From NCBI GenBank assembly GCA_963995505.1, contig OZ023197.1, positions 9,537,827 through 9,601,826 on the forward strand: a stretch of 64,000 nucleotides of DNA. The letters are read 5' to 3'. This document shows, piece after piece, positions 20,704 through 32,480 of the stretch. The notes under the pieces are model-generated. The model was not told the origin of the DNA. It was given only the letters and a program-made list of their open reading frames with translations, and ran no database searches. Both the position numbers and the translations under genes were made by a program. This DNA is from Hypericum androsaemum (Eukaryota; Streptophyta; Magnoliopsida; Malpighiales; Hypericaceae). Position 1 is the stretch's first letter. Each line of letters opens with the position of its first letter.

Positions 20704-22301
20704 AATTTGACGGAACAATGCTGTCGAATGGATTTAAGATCAATGAGTGCGATAAATGTGTTTACATTAAGGGCACACCTGAAGCTTACGTAATTGTATG
20801 TCTCTACGTAGATGATTTACTAATTATGGGAAGCAATAAAGAGGTTATTGTGAAAACTAAGAACATGTTAAAGAACCATTTTGACATGAAAGATATGGGT
20901 CTGGCAGACGTCATACTAGGGATAAAAATCTCTAGAAAAGCTGATGAAATTACCTTGACGCAATCCCACTACGTGGAAAGCGTGCTCAAGAAATTTGAAG
21001 CTTTTGACAAACCTCCGGCTAAGACTCCAGTAGATTTGAATCTACACTTAGCCAAGAATCGAGGGGACTCAGTATCTCAACTGAGGTATGCGCAGATTAT
21101 TGGGAGCTTGATGTATTTAACAAATTACACACGTCCCGATATTGCATACTCAGTTAGTAAGCTTAGTAGATTCACAAGTAATCTAGGAAAGGATCACTGG
21201 CTAGCTCTGGAAAGGGTTTTACGGTACTTAAAACATACCATAAACCACGGCATACATTATGCCAAATATCCAGCTGTATTAGAAGGATACAGTGACACAA
21301 ACTGGATATCAGACACTAAGGACTCCAAATCCATGAGTGGATACGTATTCACCATAGGAGGAGGAGCTGTGTCTTGGAAGTCCTCTAAACAAACGTGCAT
21401 AGCTCGATCCACCATAGAGTCGGAGTTTATAGCACTAGACAAAGCTGGGGAAGAAGCTGAATGGCTCAGAAACTTTCTAGAGGATATTCTGTGCTGGAGC
21501 AAACTGGTGCCTCCCGTATTGATACATTGTGATAGCATGTCTGCAATCGGGAGAGCACAAAGTACATTGTACAACAGAAAGTCTCGACATATTCATCGGA
21601 GACATAATACCGTTAGACAGTTGATCTCTAGTGGGGGTGATCATCATTAATTACGTAAAGTCCAAGGATAACTTAGATGATCCTTTTACGAAAGGAATCA
21701 ATAGACATCAAATGTACAATGCAGTAAGGGGAATAGGATTAAAATCCATACACTAAAGAACGTCCATAGCGGTAACTCAACCATGATAAGTGGAGATCCT
21801 GCAAACTTGGTTCAATGAGACAACTAAGTTATGGAGGGTTCAGTTAATCACCTGGAACCTATCTCAGTCTCAGAAGCTGCCCAGGTATTAACCTGCAGAG
21901 GTGTGTGGTAAGGTTAAGCGTTACGCTTTTAATGATTCATATACCTTGATAAAGGTGGAGTATGGCAGGACATTCCTGATAGGAGATCACCTATGTAAGT
22001 GTGAAGTGAGGCCGCTTTAAATGGGAAAAACACTTATGAATCCAAGAAACGGTCCATGGCCGAAACGGACACAACGTGAGAACCCAAATATACTAGGGTT
22101 ATTATTGTGTAAATGTTATTGTCTTAGTTTACACCAAAAGCTGACGGTTCAAGACATCACGTTCACCGAGCAACGAGTAAATCCGATAACATATTACTAT
22201 AGAATGTTCAAAGCCGCAAGCTACCTGTCTCAATGCAATAATAACACGTCAGAACTTTCGATTAGAGTCTGCATGCATTAATCATCATTCATGTGGGGGA
22301 T
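20704..22301 (+). mobile_element. Ty1/copia internal region, 3' half
   Basis: It contains the last part of reverse transcriptase and RNase H, a 3' untranslated region, and a G-rich tract (about 22292-22300) before LTR 2. Primer-binding site, gag, protease, integrase and the RT N-terminus are missing and replaced by segment X. Confidence 0.85.
20718..21756 (+). pseudogene. Copia reverse transcriptase (C-terminal half) and RNase H
   Basis: [13 protein letters not shown] carries the YVDD catalytic motif. [14 protein letters not shown], the [16 protein letters not shown] block and [13 protein letters not shown] are typical of copia RT/RNase H. The frame breaks near 21635-21645 by a small indel, after which the expected C-terminus (KDNLDDPFTKG) continues in another frame to a stop at 21754-21756. 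The N-terminal RT motifs are absent. Confidence 0.92.
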
Positions 22302-23235
22302 TGTTGGGTTTGAATGAAAATTCAATGCAAGCCCAAAGTAGAAAGGCCCAAAGTGGAGGCCCAAAAGGGAAATGAAAAGTGCAATCCCACATTGGAAAGT
22401 GGCACCAACATTTTCTAGTTTATAAGGAGGAAATCCTTGTTGACTAGGAAATAAGTTGACCACCAGGAGGGAAAGCCAACTCGGACTGCAACGAGGATGG
22501 TGCGTAGCACCATCCGAGCACGAGCACGAGCATGAGTACGAGCACGCGCTCGCGTATGCGCACGCGCACGCGCACGCGCGTGTGCGTGTGTGCATGGCAT
22601 ATTGGACGCAGGTCGCAATGGGTGCTTTGTGGCGCACTTGGCACTTCGCACGTGCACATCGTCGCGAGGAGCTGGAGGAGCCTTAGGTATTTTGCCCGGG
22701 TCTAGAGAGAGCTGCGCAGCTACCGGAGTGACGAAGAGCTGTGAGCACCTTCAGGTTGGCCACCGAAGAGGCACGATGAGCAAGAATGTGCAGGAGACTT
22801 CCAGAAGGCCGAAGGGGTGCGAGATTCCTCGCGAAAGGGTACCAGCACAGCCATGGCGCGCCTGGAAGGATCCAGAAGCCACCGAAGGGCCACGAGCGCA
22901 GCCAGCCAGCCTGCTGGCCGAGCGGACGCATCCCTTCGAGGTGGCTGCCTCCCTGCCTCCTCCAGCCTATAAATAGGCCTGCCCCCTTGCCATAATCCCT
23001 CATCCCAGCAGCAAGTGAATCCATAGCATTGTTGTCTTCTCCTCTCCCCCCGTTCTTCACTTACAAGAGTCCGAAAGTTCTGGGTATATAAGGGTTCGCC
23101 CGAAAGTTTCGAGATACGTGTGCAACATTCTTGGAAATGCCCTAAACAGTCATTGTATCTTGGGGACGATTGCCGAAGCCCGTACCGCACTGAAATATAC
23201 GGGACAATCTCGTCTTACGAAAAAAGTGTCCAACA
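22302..23235 (+). repeat. Ty1/copia LTR 2 (934 bp)
   Basis: It starts TGTTGGG after a G-rich polypurine-like tract and ends GTCCAACA. It keeps the U3 promoter region: CCTATAAATAGGCC at about 22967-22980. A run of GCACGAGCAC/CGCACGCGCA short repeats (22516-22590) is longer than in LTR 1. Confidence 0.85.
22969..22976 (+). promoter_or_regulatory. TATA box in copia LTR 2
   Basis: TATAAATA within a GC-rich U3. This is the expected promoter of the element and is deleted from LTR 1. Confidence 0.65.
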
Positions 23236-23757
23236 TTTGCCTCGACTGCCGTAGATCCTAATCAAGTACACCACTCCGACAAACAACAAGGTTCAGAACT
23301 AAGTTTAGTCAGCTGAGCAATCTCATGAATAAGACGGCCGGAGTCCTCTTCGGGTGTTTGACTAGCGCAAGATCCGCCTCCGTCATCTTCATCATCATGG
23401 TAACATCCCCGCGTACTCTTGGCTCTCCTACTCATGCTTAAACCAAAGCGTATATCCAATGCAGTCCACAACAACCCTAACTGCCAATATATCCCGGTGC
23501 AATATCAGCTGCCCAAAATCAAACACCAAGTAAACCTACGAGACAAACCCACAAGTTTTTTTTCCAAGAAGCGCACAAAAGTCCCAATCTTTGTGGAATT
23601 CAGAATTCAATAACCAATGATTAAAAGCTGGAAATCTTACTAGACGGTTCCCCCTGCTTTCAACCAATGCTTAAAGACTTCAAAAGCTAGAGAGACGTGA
23701 GGCGCTAACCTTGGGTCACTGGGAACGACCGTTCAGCTGTCTGAGGGAGTAATTTTA

Positions 23758-23809
<52 letters not shown>

Positions 23810-23929
23810 CTCCACGGGAGAGAGTAGATATTGTCTATACTCTATAGATAATGGCGTGGACCGGTGACCCTGAGATTGTAAATGAACTGCCCTGTTATGC
23901 AAGAAAGTCATAAACGATCGGTTAGTTAA
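23236..23929. repeat. Segment X copy 2, following LTR 2
   Basis: It is the near-identical partner of 19969-20703. Its right boundary is where homology stops after GGTTAGTTAA. The minus-strand 57-codon frame recurs at 23262-23435 with a few changes (for example F to S). Confidence 0.85.
23262..23435 (-). pseudogene. Putative first exon of an unidentified host gene, copy 2
   Basis: Same frame as 19995-20168, with upstream GA microsatellite and TATAAAAT motif. The copia LTR terminus lies about 25 bp beyond the stop, so the element sits in or next to the 5' end of this gene. Confidence 0.4.
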
Positions 23930-23992
23930 TAATAGCCCTTTAATAAAAAAAACTACGAGTCAGTAAAATCTTTAATCTGTTCGAGGTTTTCA

Positions 23993-24091
23993 TCAAACTG
24001 AGCAACCAAAGATGATAATTATGGAAATAGTTGCAACGAAAAAAAGGATCACCGAAGGTAGGAGGGTAGTTTTGGTGAAATTCGCAGCCAT
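23993..24091 (-). pseudogene. Truncated small-peptide gene, copy C
   Basis: The minus-strand frame MAANFTKTTLLPSVILFFVA plus 12 more residues keeps the Met, polar start and hydrophobic core of copies A and B, then stops after 32 codons. The upstream leader and TATAAATA (24204-24211) align with copies A and B, but an insertion of about 30 bp separates leader and ATG region. The mature glycine-rich part is missing, so it is probably a relic. Confidence 0.6.
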
Positions 24092-24239
24092 CTCAATGGG
24101 GTTGGAGTGGTTTTGGACTATATAGGTGGCTTGGAACCCAAGAAATATCTTACGAGGTGTTGGGAGTGCTTGGTTGATGTTGAAGATCGAGAGGGAATTT
24201 GGGTATTTATAGGTACCATGGTTGGACTAGCAGTACGAT

Positions 24240-26598
24240 ATATTCGAGTAACTTGGAAGAAGGGGATTTTACATCATTTTTGATGTAAATAGTGTAAATT
24301 AATAAAATTTTACTTATAAAAAATATATATTCGAGTTTCACTAAATTAGACACGAGCAGTATCGTAGACTACTCACTCTTTCAACAATAATCACTCCATT
24401 CATGAGTAATGGAGTGATTATAGGCCTTTTCTTAATCAAACTCAAAACTTTATGTCACATTAAATTGAGAATCAGGTTGTTTGGAAATCAATAAAACATC
24501 GTTGTAGGAAGGCTAATGAAGTACGGAGTGTTATCATTATATTGTTTTACATAAGATAAAATAAAACAAAATTATTATTTGAACTCCTACCAAGATATAT
24601 TGATTTCATTTAAGAAACATAAATATAGTTCATTCTTGTTTCTCTCCTCCACATTATAATCTATGTACTAACAATTAGAATTTTAATCAAAATTGTGCTA
24701 CAAAGAGATGACATCCGTTAATTAAAAAAATGAGTAACTTCTTTTAGCAATGAATATCAACGTTCATTTCTTATCGTTTTAAAATCAAAGATAATTATTT
24801 GTTACTCTTTGCATCTTTTTCATCAAATACAATATGAAAAAAATTTGGAAACAATGCACGTGTAATAAAAATTAATGAATTGAATTTGGTCTAAACTTAG
24901 CAACGAGATATTTTCAATTTTATGCTTTAGTGTTTAATTTCTGGACAACCGCGGTGTTTAAATGTTTTAATTATTTTTAGTTGATGGGTATTATATCTTC
25001 TGAGGTTGGTGGAAGAATCTTTTTTCTTGTGACAAGTTTTGCATATGGATTTTTTTCAGTGAAAAATAAGTGAGATCTTTAGTTAGGTTAGTAAACTAAG
25101 TTGGTGAGTAGTACAAACCATTAATTAGATCAACTTGTAAGAAAATTGTTCAAGTTTAATTAAGAAGTTTCAAATTTTGAGTTATTAAAAATGCACCACT
25201 ACTAAGTACTTATCGGGAATGTTTTCTCACCTCTCAAAGGTCCATCCGATTAGAACGTGGATTAGTCATTTTAATAAGTGTTCAATAAAAAAAAATTGTT
25301 AGTGGATAGTCTCTCTTTAATTGCCTTTTTATTTCAGTAGTCTACAGGAGTGATTAGGGGTTCTTAAGTGTATTTAGATTCACAAAATAGGAAAATTAGT
25401 TTGTTACGGATGTGCTTGGATTGCTAATATGTTTGTTTGTAAGTTTCTTTTTCCCCCTTTTAATAGTGCGACAATCAACTTCTTTTTGCTGGGCAAAATT
25501 TATTTTGAATAAGTAATTACTTGTAATTAAGGAACTAAGGTAGAAAAAATTGACCCTACAACACCCTAAGTCAATATTGAGTTTGAAACTTTAAAATTAA
25601 ACATATATTTAAAATTAAAATTAATTTTTTTTAGAAAATCCAAATTTATTTGAAACAATATTCGAAAAATACTATTAAGATTTTCAACAAATATGGATTT
25701 TTTGAACAATGTTATAAATTTAACAGTGTTTTAGAAATTTTATGCCATCCACCACATGAAAAAGTGCCACTCCATCTGTGTTGACGTTACATGTTAGTTG
25801 ACCATTAACAAAGAAGATGATGTTTTAAACTAATTTTATGTGTTTTAAACTCCTCCGATTGGAGTTGAAATAAACGTCAAGCACCGATCTCGAGAGGAAA
25901 AGAAAGCTCATACTTTTATGGGAGAGTCCAGAGAGAGCACATCCCTTGGTGAAACCCTTAACCAGAGCTTTTACCGATGATGAATTAGTTTTTGTTGGAC
26001 AAATCTTATATCTAAAGTTGTAAGACGGTTGGACTAATTTATAAGTGTGGAAGATTTTACATAATATCAGAGAAAATTGTTCTAACGAGACTCATGACTT
26101 GTTGTGCTTGCACGACTCCTTTTAAAGCACAAGAGACAGTGTCAAATTTATGTAAATTTCAGCATGATGGGTTTCATTTGAGAATGCATATTAGAGATCA
26201 AAAATTGTGAGTGAGTTAGTGTGAAATATTTAGTGTGAAATATCTATTTTTAGTATCTTAAAATTTATTTTGGGTATGATATGTTAATTCCTACCGCTTT
26301 CGGAGACTCATGTCCCATAATCCATCTTAGTTGAGGATAAAATCCGAACGAGTCTAGATAGAAAATCGTGATTATCAAAATGCTCGGACATCAAATATTG
26401 TGCATTTCAAGCGATCACATTGGTTTTCTTAGGATAATTAAGTAACTTAAGCTATGGGGAAATTAGTAATTGATGCTAAATAAGAATGGAGTTGGCTGTT
26501 GAAATTAGTGCACTAAAAGTCTCGATTTATAAATGAAAGAAAAATTTTCTATTAATTTTCTCAAGTTATAAGAGAATCTATTTTTAAAAAAAAGATAA
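24240..26598. other. AT-rich spacer of about 2.3 kb
   Basis: No supported gene. Only short frames occur. A stretch at 25990-26150 has an LTR-like feel (TTGGACAAATCTTATATC) but no partner was found. Confidence 0.5.
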
Positions 26599-26607
26599 AT
26601 ATTTTAT

Positions 26608-26903
26608 GGAAAAAGTACACTTAAGTACCCTATAATTTGGCACTTTCCAAGATAAGGCCATGTAGTTTTTTCGTCCAAAATCAGTCCATGTGGTTTGTTT
26701 TCTCAGACATTTTCAAAACGACGTCATTTGACTGGGGGCAATTTAGTAATTTATCACATACCACATCAGCAATCTACCCAGGCTGTCCGGGACTCAGAAA
26801 TGTCTGAGAAAACAAACCATAGGGACTAATTTTGGACAGAAAAAACTACATGGGCTTATCTTAGAAAGTGCTAAACTACAGGGTACTTAAGTATTCTTTT
26901 TCC
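26608..26903. mobile_element. 296-bp MITE with perfect 9-bp target duplication
   Basis: Termini GGAAAAAGTA and TTCTTTTTCC. Imperfect inverted repeats of about 120 bp face each other, including TGTCTGAGAAAACAAACCAT and its inverse. The flanks are ATATTTTAT (26599-26607) and ATATTTTAT (26904-26912), a perfect 9-bp duplication, pointing to mobilisation by a Mutator-type transposase. Confidence 0.9.
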
Positions 26904-26981
26904 ATATTTTATTTAAAAAATAAAAATGCAACTCTTCCCTACTCATCCCACTACTGATATCATAGGTAAACATAATTTTTT

Positions 26982-28502
26982 GAGAAAAGTTTATTTTAGT
27001 ACCCTGTGGTATAGCCCAAAACTTTAGTACACTATGGTAAAAAATTGATTAATCGAGTCATATTTATTCCAATTAATATCAAAAAGGTCCACGGGTTGTC
27101 CGAACATACTCGGACTTGCCCGACCAACTTGGTCAGTCACGTCAAATTTTGATGACGTGGTGCCACATGGACAACCCTCTCTCCCCCTTCTCTTCACTCT
27201 TCACTCTTCTCTCTCTTCTTCTTCTTCTTCTTCTTCTTCTTCTTCTTCCTCCTCCTCCTCCTCCTCCTCCTCCAAAAACCCAGAAAACTCATCCTGTAGT
27301 GGCCACATAACTCTCCCTCTTCAAATAACCACCCCAATTCAAAAAATTGCTCATAGAAAGAAAAACTTTCAATGCTAACGAAAACCCATTGCTCACTAAC
27401 CTCATAAACCACCCAAATTTTTCAAAAGTGGCTCACAAGAAGATAGATATTTTTAATTCTAACAAACCCATTTCCCATTTTAACGAAAATCATCGAGCTG
27501 CACTAGAAAGGAATGGAGGGACCTTGAAGAGACGAGCCACATCGAGGAAAAATCTCATAGAGCATCCAAATTCACAAATTTGCTCACAAAAAGACATAGA
27601 TTTCCAATCCAAATTCACCGCATCGGAGAGTAAAGGAGGGACCTTGACAGAGGGGTAGGAGACAAGCTGGAGGGGCCCCACAACGAAGAAGAACATACGC
27701 ATGCCCGACCAAATTATCGAAACCACAGTAAACCAATCAATCCACAGGAAACTCATGACCCTCGTCCTCCTCTCCCTACTCCTCGCCTTCGTCATCCTCT
27801 ATTGGAAGCTCACCTGCAACCGCACGGCCCCATCGGCCTCGCCGGATCTCAAGTCACAGGTTACCAGCGCCGGAGTTAACCCCCGCGAATGCCGGCGGTT
27901 CTCGTACTCCCTCCTCCGGCGAGCTACCTCTTCCTTTCCCACGTCCAACAAGCTCGACCACGGCGGGTTCGGGTCCGTATACAAGCTCTTGAGTACCTGC
28001 ATTGCTTCTGGGATCCCCCGGTCATCCATGGAGATGTCAAGCTGAGTAATATCTTGCTGGATTTGGATTTCAATGCCAAGATTGGCAATTTTGGGCTCGC
28101 AAGGGTTAGAGTTTCGGAGGATGGGGACGAGGTGGTGGGCCCCATCGAGGAGGAGGATAACAGGTCTATTTTGGAGGAGGGAGAGTTATGTGGCCACTAC
28201 ATGATGAGTTTTCTGGGTTTTGGGAGGAGGAGGAGGAGGAAGAAGAAGAAGAAGAAGAGAGAGAAGAGTGAAGAGAAGGGGGAGAGAGGGTTGTCCACGT
28301 GATACCATGTCATCAAATTTTGGTAACGTGGCTGGCTAAGTTTGTCGGGCAGGGTTCGGGCAGGTCCGGGCAAGTTCGGGCAGCTGCCTGTGAAATTTTT
28401 TGATGTTAATTAGAATAAGTATGACTCGATTGGTCAATTTTTTACCACAAGTACTAAAGTAATTTTGGGCTATACCACAGGATACTAAAGTTGACTTTTC
28501 CC
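26982..28502. mobile_element. Pack-type Mutator-like element carrying receptor-kinase pieces
   Basis: The inverted repeats span about 340 bp on each side (to roughly 27330 and from roughly 28165). They include an internal TTC/CCT microsatellite and the GTGGCCAC block. Flanking 9-mers are TAATTTTTT and TAATTTTTA (8/9). The interior encodes parts of a plant protein kinase. Confidence 0.75.
27701..28160 (+). pseudogene. Captured receptor-like kinase fragments
   Basis: The left part has a hydrophobic segment (LVLLSLLLAFVILYW, a transmembrane helix), then [13 protein letters not shown] and the nucleotide-binding loop HGGFGSVYK. The frame then jumps directly to ALEYLH, the catalytic loop HGDVKLSN, and NFGLAR in place of DFG. 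Most of the N-lobe and all of the later C-lobe are missing. Known receptor-like kinases have these motifs about 100 residues apart, so this is an internally deleted copy. No kinase activity is expected. Confidence 0.8.
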
Positions 28503-28834
28503 TAATTTTTATGACATTTATACACTTTTAAAAAATAAAAAATAAATTATCTCTCTTCCCTCTCATCTTCCCCAATCAGCCCCTCGTCATCACCCTCATC
28601 TTTTCCGGCGACACGAGCATCTTTGATTGTCTTCTCCGATGATAAGGACATCTCCGGTTGATCTGAACATGACAGGCTTTGTCCACTTCTCTCTCCTATG
28701 TCCAGATCTAGATTTTCTCGAACACCATGTCTAAAACTCCCGACGACGGCATGAGACGAAGAAACAAATCGCCCTTCAATAAAAAGAAACGCAGCATTTT
28801 GGGTACGAGGAAAATTATTTTTTGAGCACAATCA

Positions 28835-28843
28835 AATAATAAA
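28835..28843. repeat. Left target duplication AATAATAAA
   Basis: It matches 30126-30134 exactly and brackets the element at 28844-30125. Confidence 0.85.
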
Positions 28844-30125
28844 GGGCAAATTATCCTGACGTCCCTGACCTTTGGTCACTGTTCTCCTAGGGTCCCTAAC
28901 TTTTGGAAAATGATTGTCCTGTCTCTAAGTTTTGATGATAATAAACTCTCGAATTCCTGGAGCCGGAATATTCTTTTTTCTCCTGTGAATCCCACTTGAA
29001 ATGACCAAAATACCCTCCCTTGTTTAATTTTACTCCATCTCTTTTTAAAAAATAAAAATAATCTTCTTCCATTATCCCTCTCTCCCGTCTTAAACACCAT
29101 AGCCAAAACACCACAACTCTAAAACACCATAGCCGCAAAACCTAGAAAACTAATATAGAACAAAACCCAAAAACAAAGTAAGACCATCTTCTTCATCGGA
29201 CTTCACCCGTTCAATGCAACCGCTTTGCCCCTCCCAATTGACCTAATTATTCATTGGTCGGTCGATTTCTAGGTCTCCTATTTAACCATATCGAAGTCCG
29301 ACGCCGTTCATGAAATAGAATAGTGACACAATCAAACTCAAGCAGCGACGAAGTCGACGAACTCAAGCGGTGACATGTTGGATGGCGGAGGTGGTAGGAG
29401 CGGGGAGTGGGTCCTTGACGGCGGGAGCCGGGAGTGAAATTAATTAGGAACCGAACCTGACGACGGCAACGGTGGGCTCGGCCAGGCCGAGCCAGCTCTG
29501 TCTCTGACAAGAATCCTAGATCTCGACTTTCTCGTCGTTGCCTCAGTTTGATTTAGAGTTTTAGAGGTTGGATCTCAAGGTTGTACCTTTTCGCTGTTCT
29601 TCGTGGATAAACTTTTGTTTTTTTTTTGTCCCGAAGAGGATGGGAGGAGTTGGGTTCCTCACTACCTTACAGGAAAGCAATATGAGAAGGATTTTTGGTA
29701 ATTGAGTTCTTCCTGCGAACAAAAATAATTAAAGACAATTAATTATCTTTTTGGTTATTGGATTCGTCACTTTTTTTTATTGATTCTGTAGGTATTTTGT
29801 TGATTTTAGTTTTGATTAGTTATTTTTTTATTTCCAGCGAAGAAGAAGAAAGGGTAGGGAAGAAGATGAAGTTTGATTGTAGGTATTTTTTTATTCTTAG
29901 TGAGAAGGAGGAGAGAGAGGAACGAGGGAAGAAGATATCTTTTTTTAACAAGGGAGGATATTTTGGTCATTTCAGGTGGGAATTCACCGGAGAAAAATGA
30001 ATATTCCGGCTCCAGGGACCCGAGAGTCTATCATCAAAACTTAGGGACGGAAAAATCATTTTTCAAAAGCCAGGGACCCTAGGGGGAGGGATACCAAAGG
30101 TCAGGGACGTGAGGATAATTTGCCT
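28844..30125. mobile_element. Non-autonomous Mutator-like TIR element (1282 bp), family G1
   Basis: The inverted repeats start GGGCAAATTATCC and run about 180 bp, with CTTTGGTCACTGTTCTCCTAG facing its degenerate inverse. Perfect 9-bp duplications flank it. The interior has pyrimidine/purine-rich stretches and no recognisable gene or transposase. It shares its termini with 33199-34293. Confidence 0.88.
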
Positions 30126-30134
30126 AATAATAAA

Positions 30135-30983
30135 TGCAACGTCTCTAATCCCTCTTCTCCGACGTCGTTTTCCCCTTTTTGGATGATCACATCCTCATCG
30201 CTTCTTCCTAGTTTCGCTTTTTGCGTTTTGAAATGAGTTTCTACTTCTCGTTGCTGCTCTATTGCAAGAAGGGAGAGAGAGCATACACGCACCTAAACAC
30301 ATCCGATTTTAACTTTGACGATTATCTCTAATTGCAGCTTACTAACGTCAGCAGATAGGAAAGACATTGAGGACGCAAGAACCCAGTCTAGATTTTGGGT
30401 TTTTTTATTTTGGTTTTCTTGATTTCTTGGAAGAGCTTGACTTTGTTTCTTGATTTTTATTTCCTCGAAGAGCTTCAATTACTGCTTGAGATATGTTCGA
30501 TGAGTTTAGTGTGTTTGCTGAGGCAATGAGGCATTGTCATTCGGGTAACCCCCTAGAATGGAATCGTCACCGATCATCTCAACGGGGAGAGAGAGGAGAG
30601 ATGAGAGCTGAGGACGGGGAGAGGATGTAATCCGGGGAAATCTCGGGAGACGGCAGAGGCTATCAGAAAGAGTACGGTCGGCCGTGTTGACAGAGGGAGA
30701 GAAGGGAGAAGAGATAAAATTTAATTATTTATTTAAGGGCATGTATGTAATTTTTGAGCATGGATTGGTACAGGAAGTCCAATCCTGTACCAAACAGAAC
30801 AGGGGTAAAACAGTCCAAAAAAGGAAAAAAGGGGATGCATCATAGAGTTGACAAGCATTATGGTGGGGGTGATGTGCGTGGGAGCGCGTGCCTGAAGCCT
30901 CCACTTTTAATTTATATTAATTAATTATTTTTTATTTATAAATTATTTAATTAATTATAAGTTTTATTAAATATTAACCTCAT
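30135..30983. other. Spacer with a short hairpin, no gene seen
   Basis: A perfect 10-bp inverted repeat, TGGTACAGGA...TCCTGTACCA, lies at about 30769-30795. No supported coding region. A purine-rich patch occurs at 30580-30710. Confidence 0.5.
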
Positions 30984-31373
30984 GCTATTTTATCATAACC
31001 GACCTGCCATTTGGTCATTACCGAGTATGCCTTTTTATTGTAACCGGACATGCCATTTTATCGTACTCCGCTTTCCCATTTAGTCATAATCGGGCATATA
31101 ATTTAATTGTAACTCAGCATGCCATTTTATTGTACATGGTCTGCCATTTGGTCATTACTAAGCATGCATTTTTATTGTTACCAGATATTTCATTTTATCG
31201 TACACGGCTCTGCCATTTAGTTGTAACTGGGCATGCCATTTTATCATAACATTACCTGTCATTTGGTCATAATTGAGCATACCATTTTACCATAATTGGG
31301 TCTGCCATTTGAATATAACTGAGCCTGCCATTTGAACATAATCGGGCATGCCATTTGGTCGTCGCCGGTCATA
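30984..31373. repeat. Degenerate 23-bp tandem repeat (about 17 units)
   Basis: Units start with GCCATTT and continue in the pattern (G/T)T(C/T)(A/G)TAA followed by YYGRGCAT-like words. Start points are 22-24 bp apart across the whole span. Related units of 19-22 bp recur at 39113-39235. Confidence 0.85.
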
Positions 31374-32270
31374 TCACTTTAGACATACATCAGGAAAAAA
31401 TTAAAAAATAAGAACAAATAATTTAACTATTCACTAAATCAACCTTTACACACTTGAAAAAACTATTTCAAAGAGGAGAGAGAGAGAGGGGGGAGAGAGT
31501 GTGTGTGTGAGGGAGAAGAAGGAAAACATGAAGGAAGGAAAAAGGAGAGAGAAGAAAACCTCTTCCTCACCGGCGTCGCTCCTCGCCGGCGTTGCTCCTT
31601 GTCGGCATCGATTTTATTTAGGATTGAGAAAAATAGAGAGGGAGGGAGAGGAAGTAAAGTGCTCTTGGGAAGGGAAGGAGAAAGAGAAAAAAGAAATGAG
31701 CCAGGAAAGAGAAGGAAGAGGGAAAAAAGGAAGAGTGAGGGAGGTAAAAGACAAAAATAACCCTGATGAATCTCTATCGTTAGATCTCTGACGCGCGTCT
31801 AATTATCAAATCTATGGCCTAGATTAAATCTTGTTTGGTACAGAGACCCCTATCTCTCCCTATACCCAATCCATTCCCGTAATTTTCATGATATAAATGA
31901 TCGATGTTGAGGGACCGAGAGTATAACAAAATAAAACAGAGGGGATCAATTTTTTGAGTGTCATGATTGTATATATGAGGATGGATTCTGCTGGGACAAC
32001 ATGGGGCTTGGACGACACATTTGACCCATTGTATTTGAATGGCATATCTGTGCCGCTGTACTTGAACGACACATCACGTAAAAATAACGACACGTCAGAT
32101 TTTTGCCCGATGTGTCATTGTCTTTATAAGGACATATCATACACAACAACGAACCCCTTGGCAAAAACGCTGGTCCACAAGACAAAAACATCAATTTTAA
32201 ATGAAAAAACAAGGGCACATCAATTTCAAAGGCATAAACAAAAGGTCATCGGCGCACCTGGTCGTTAATT
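31374..32270. other. Purine-rich, repeat-like spacer
   Basis: A GA-rich tract (31474-31760) gives low-complexity Lys/Glu frames that I do not accept as genes. Sequence near 31905-31950 (GAGGGACCGAGAGTATAACAAAA) resembles the inner end of a TIR element like those at 34310 and 37914, without a found partner. Confidence 0.45.
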
Positions 32271-32480
32271 TTGATGGCACACATAGTCAATAAGCTCTTC
32301 ATAACCAGCTTAATCGCCCTGGTGTTCTCTTTCTTGGTCGCCAAACTCGTACATATCGATATATCCACCAACGATCCCGCCACTCATGCTGTTGTTCAGG
32401 ACGTAAATGTCGCGAGTCCGAGCATGAGGACCTCCTCACCACCGATAAACTGTAAGTTTGAGGTGCTAAAGCAAAGGAAG
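32270..32480 (+). pseudogene. Short membrane-anchored N-terminus, possibly a decayed gene piece
   Basis: The frame starts MMAHIVNKLFITSLIALVFS and continues FLVAKLVHID, a single hydrophobic helix like a signal anchor, then a polar tail and a stop after about 70 codons. Coding-like composition continues to about 32760 with frame breaks. It recalls the N-terminal anchor of some plant acyl-CoA-binding proteins, but that is weak. Confidence 0.25.

Noticed and set aside
22415..22686. Several overlapping frames rich in His/Ala/Arg
   Set aside because: They translate the GCAC/CGCA short repeats of copia LTR 2 and have no domain.
27116..27412. Leu/Pro/Ser-rich frames over the TTC/CCT tract
   Set aside because: They are translations of a microsatellite inside the TIR of the Pack element.
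30984..31373. Possible CRISPR-like array
   Set aside because: The repeats are contiguous and diverged, with no unique spacers, in a plant nuclear context.
31501..31791. Lys/Glu-rich frames
   Set aside because: Low-complexity GA-rich DNA; no conserved motif and all three frames look alike.
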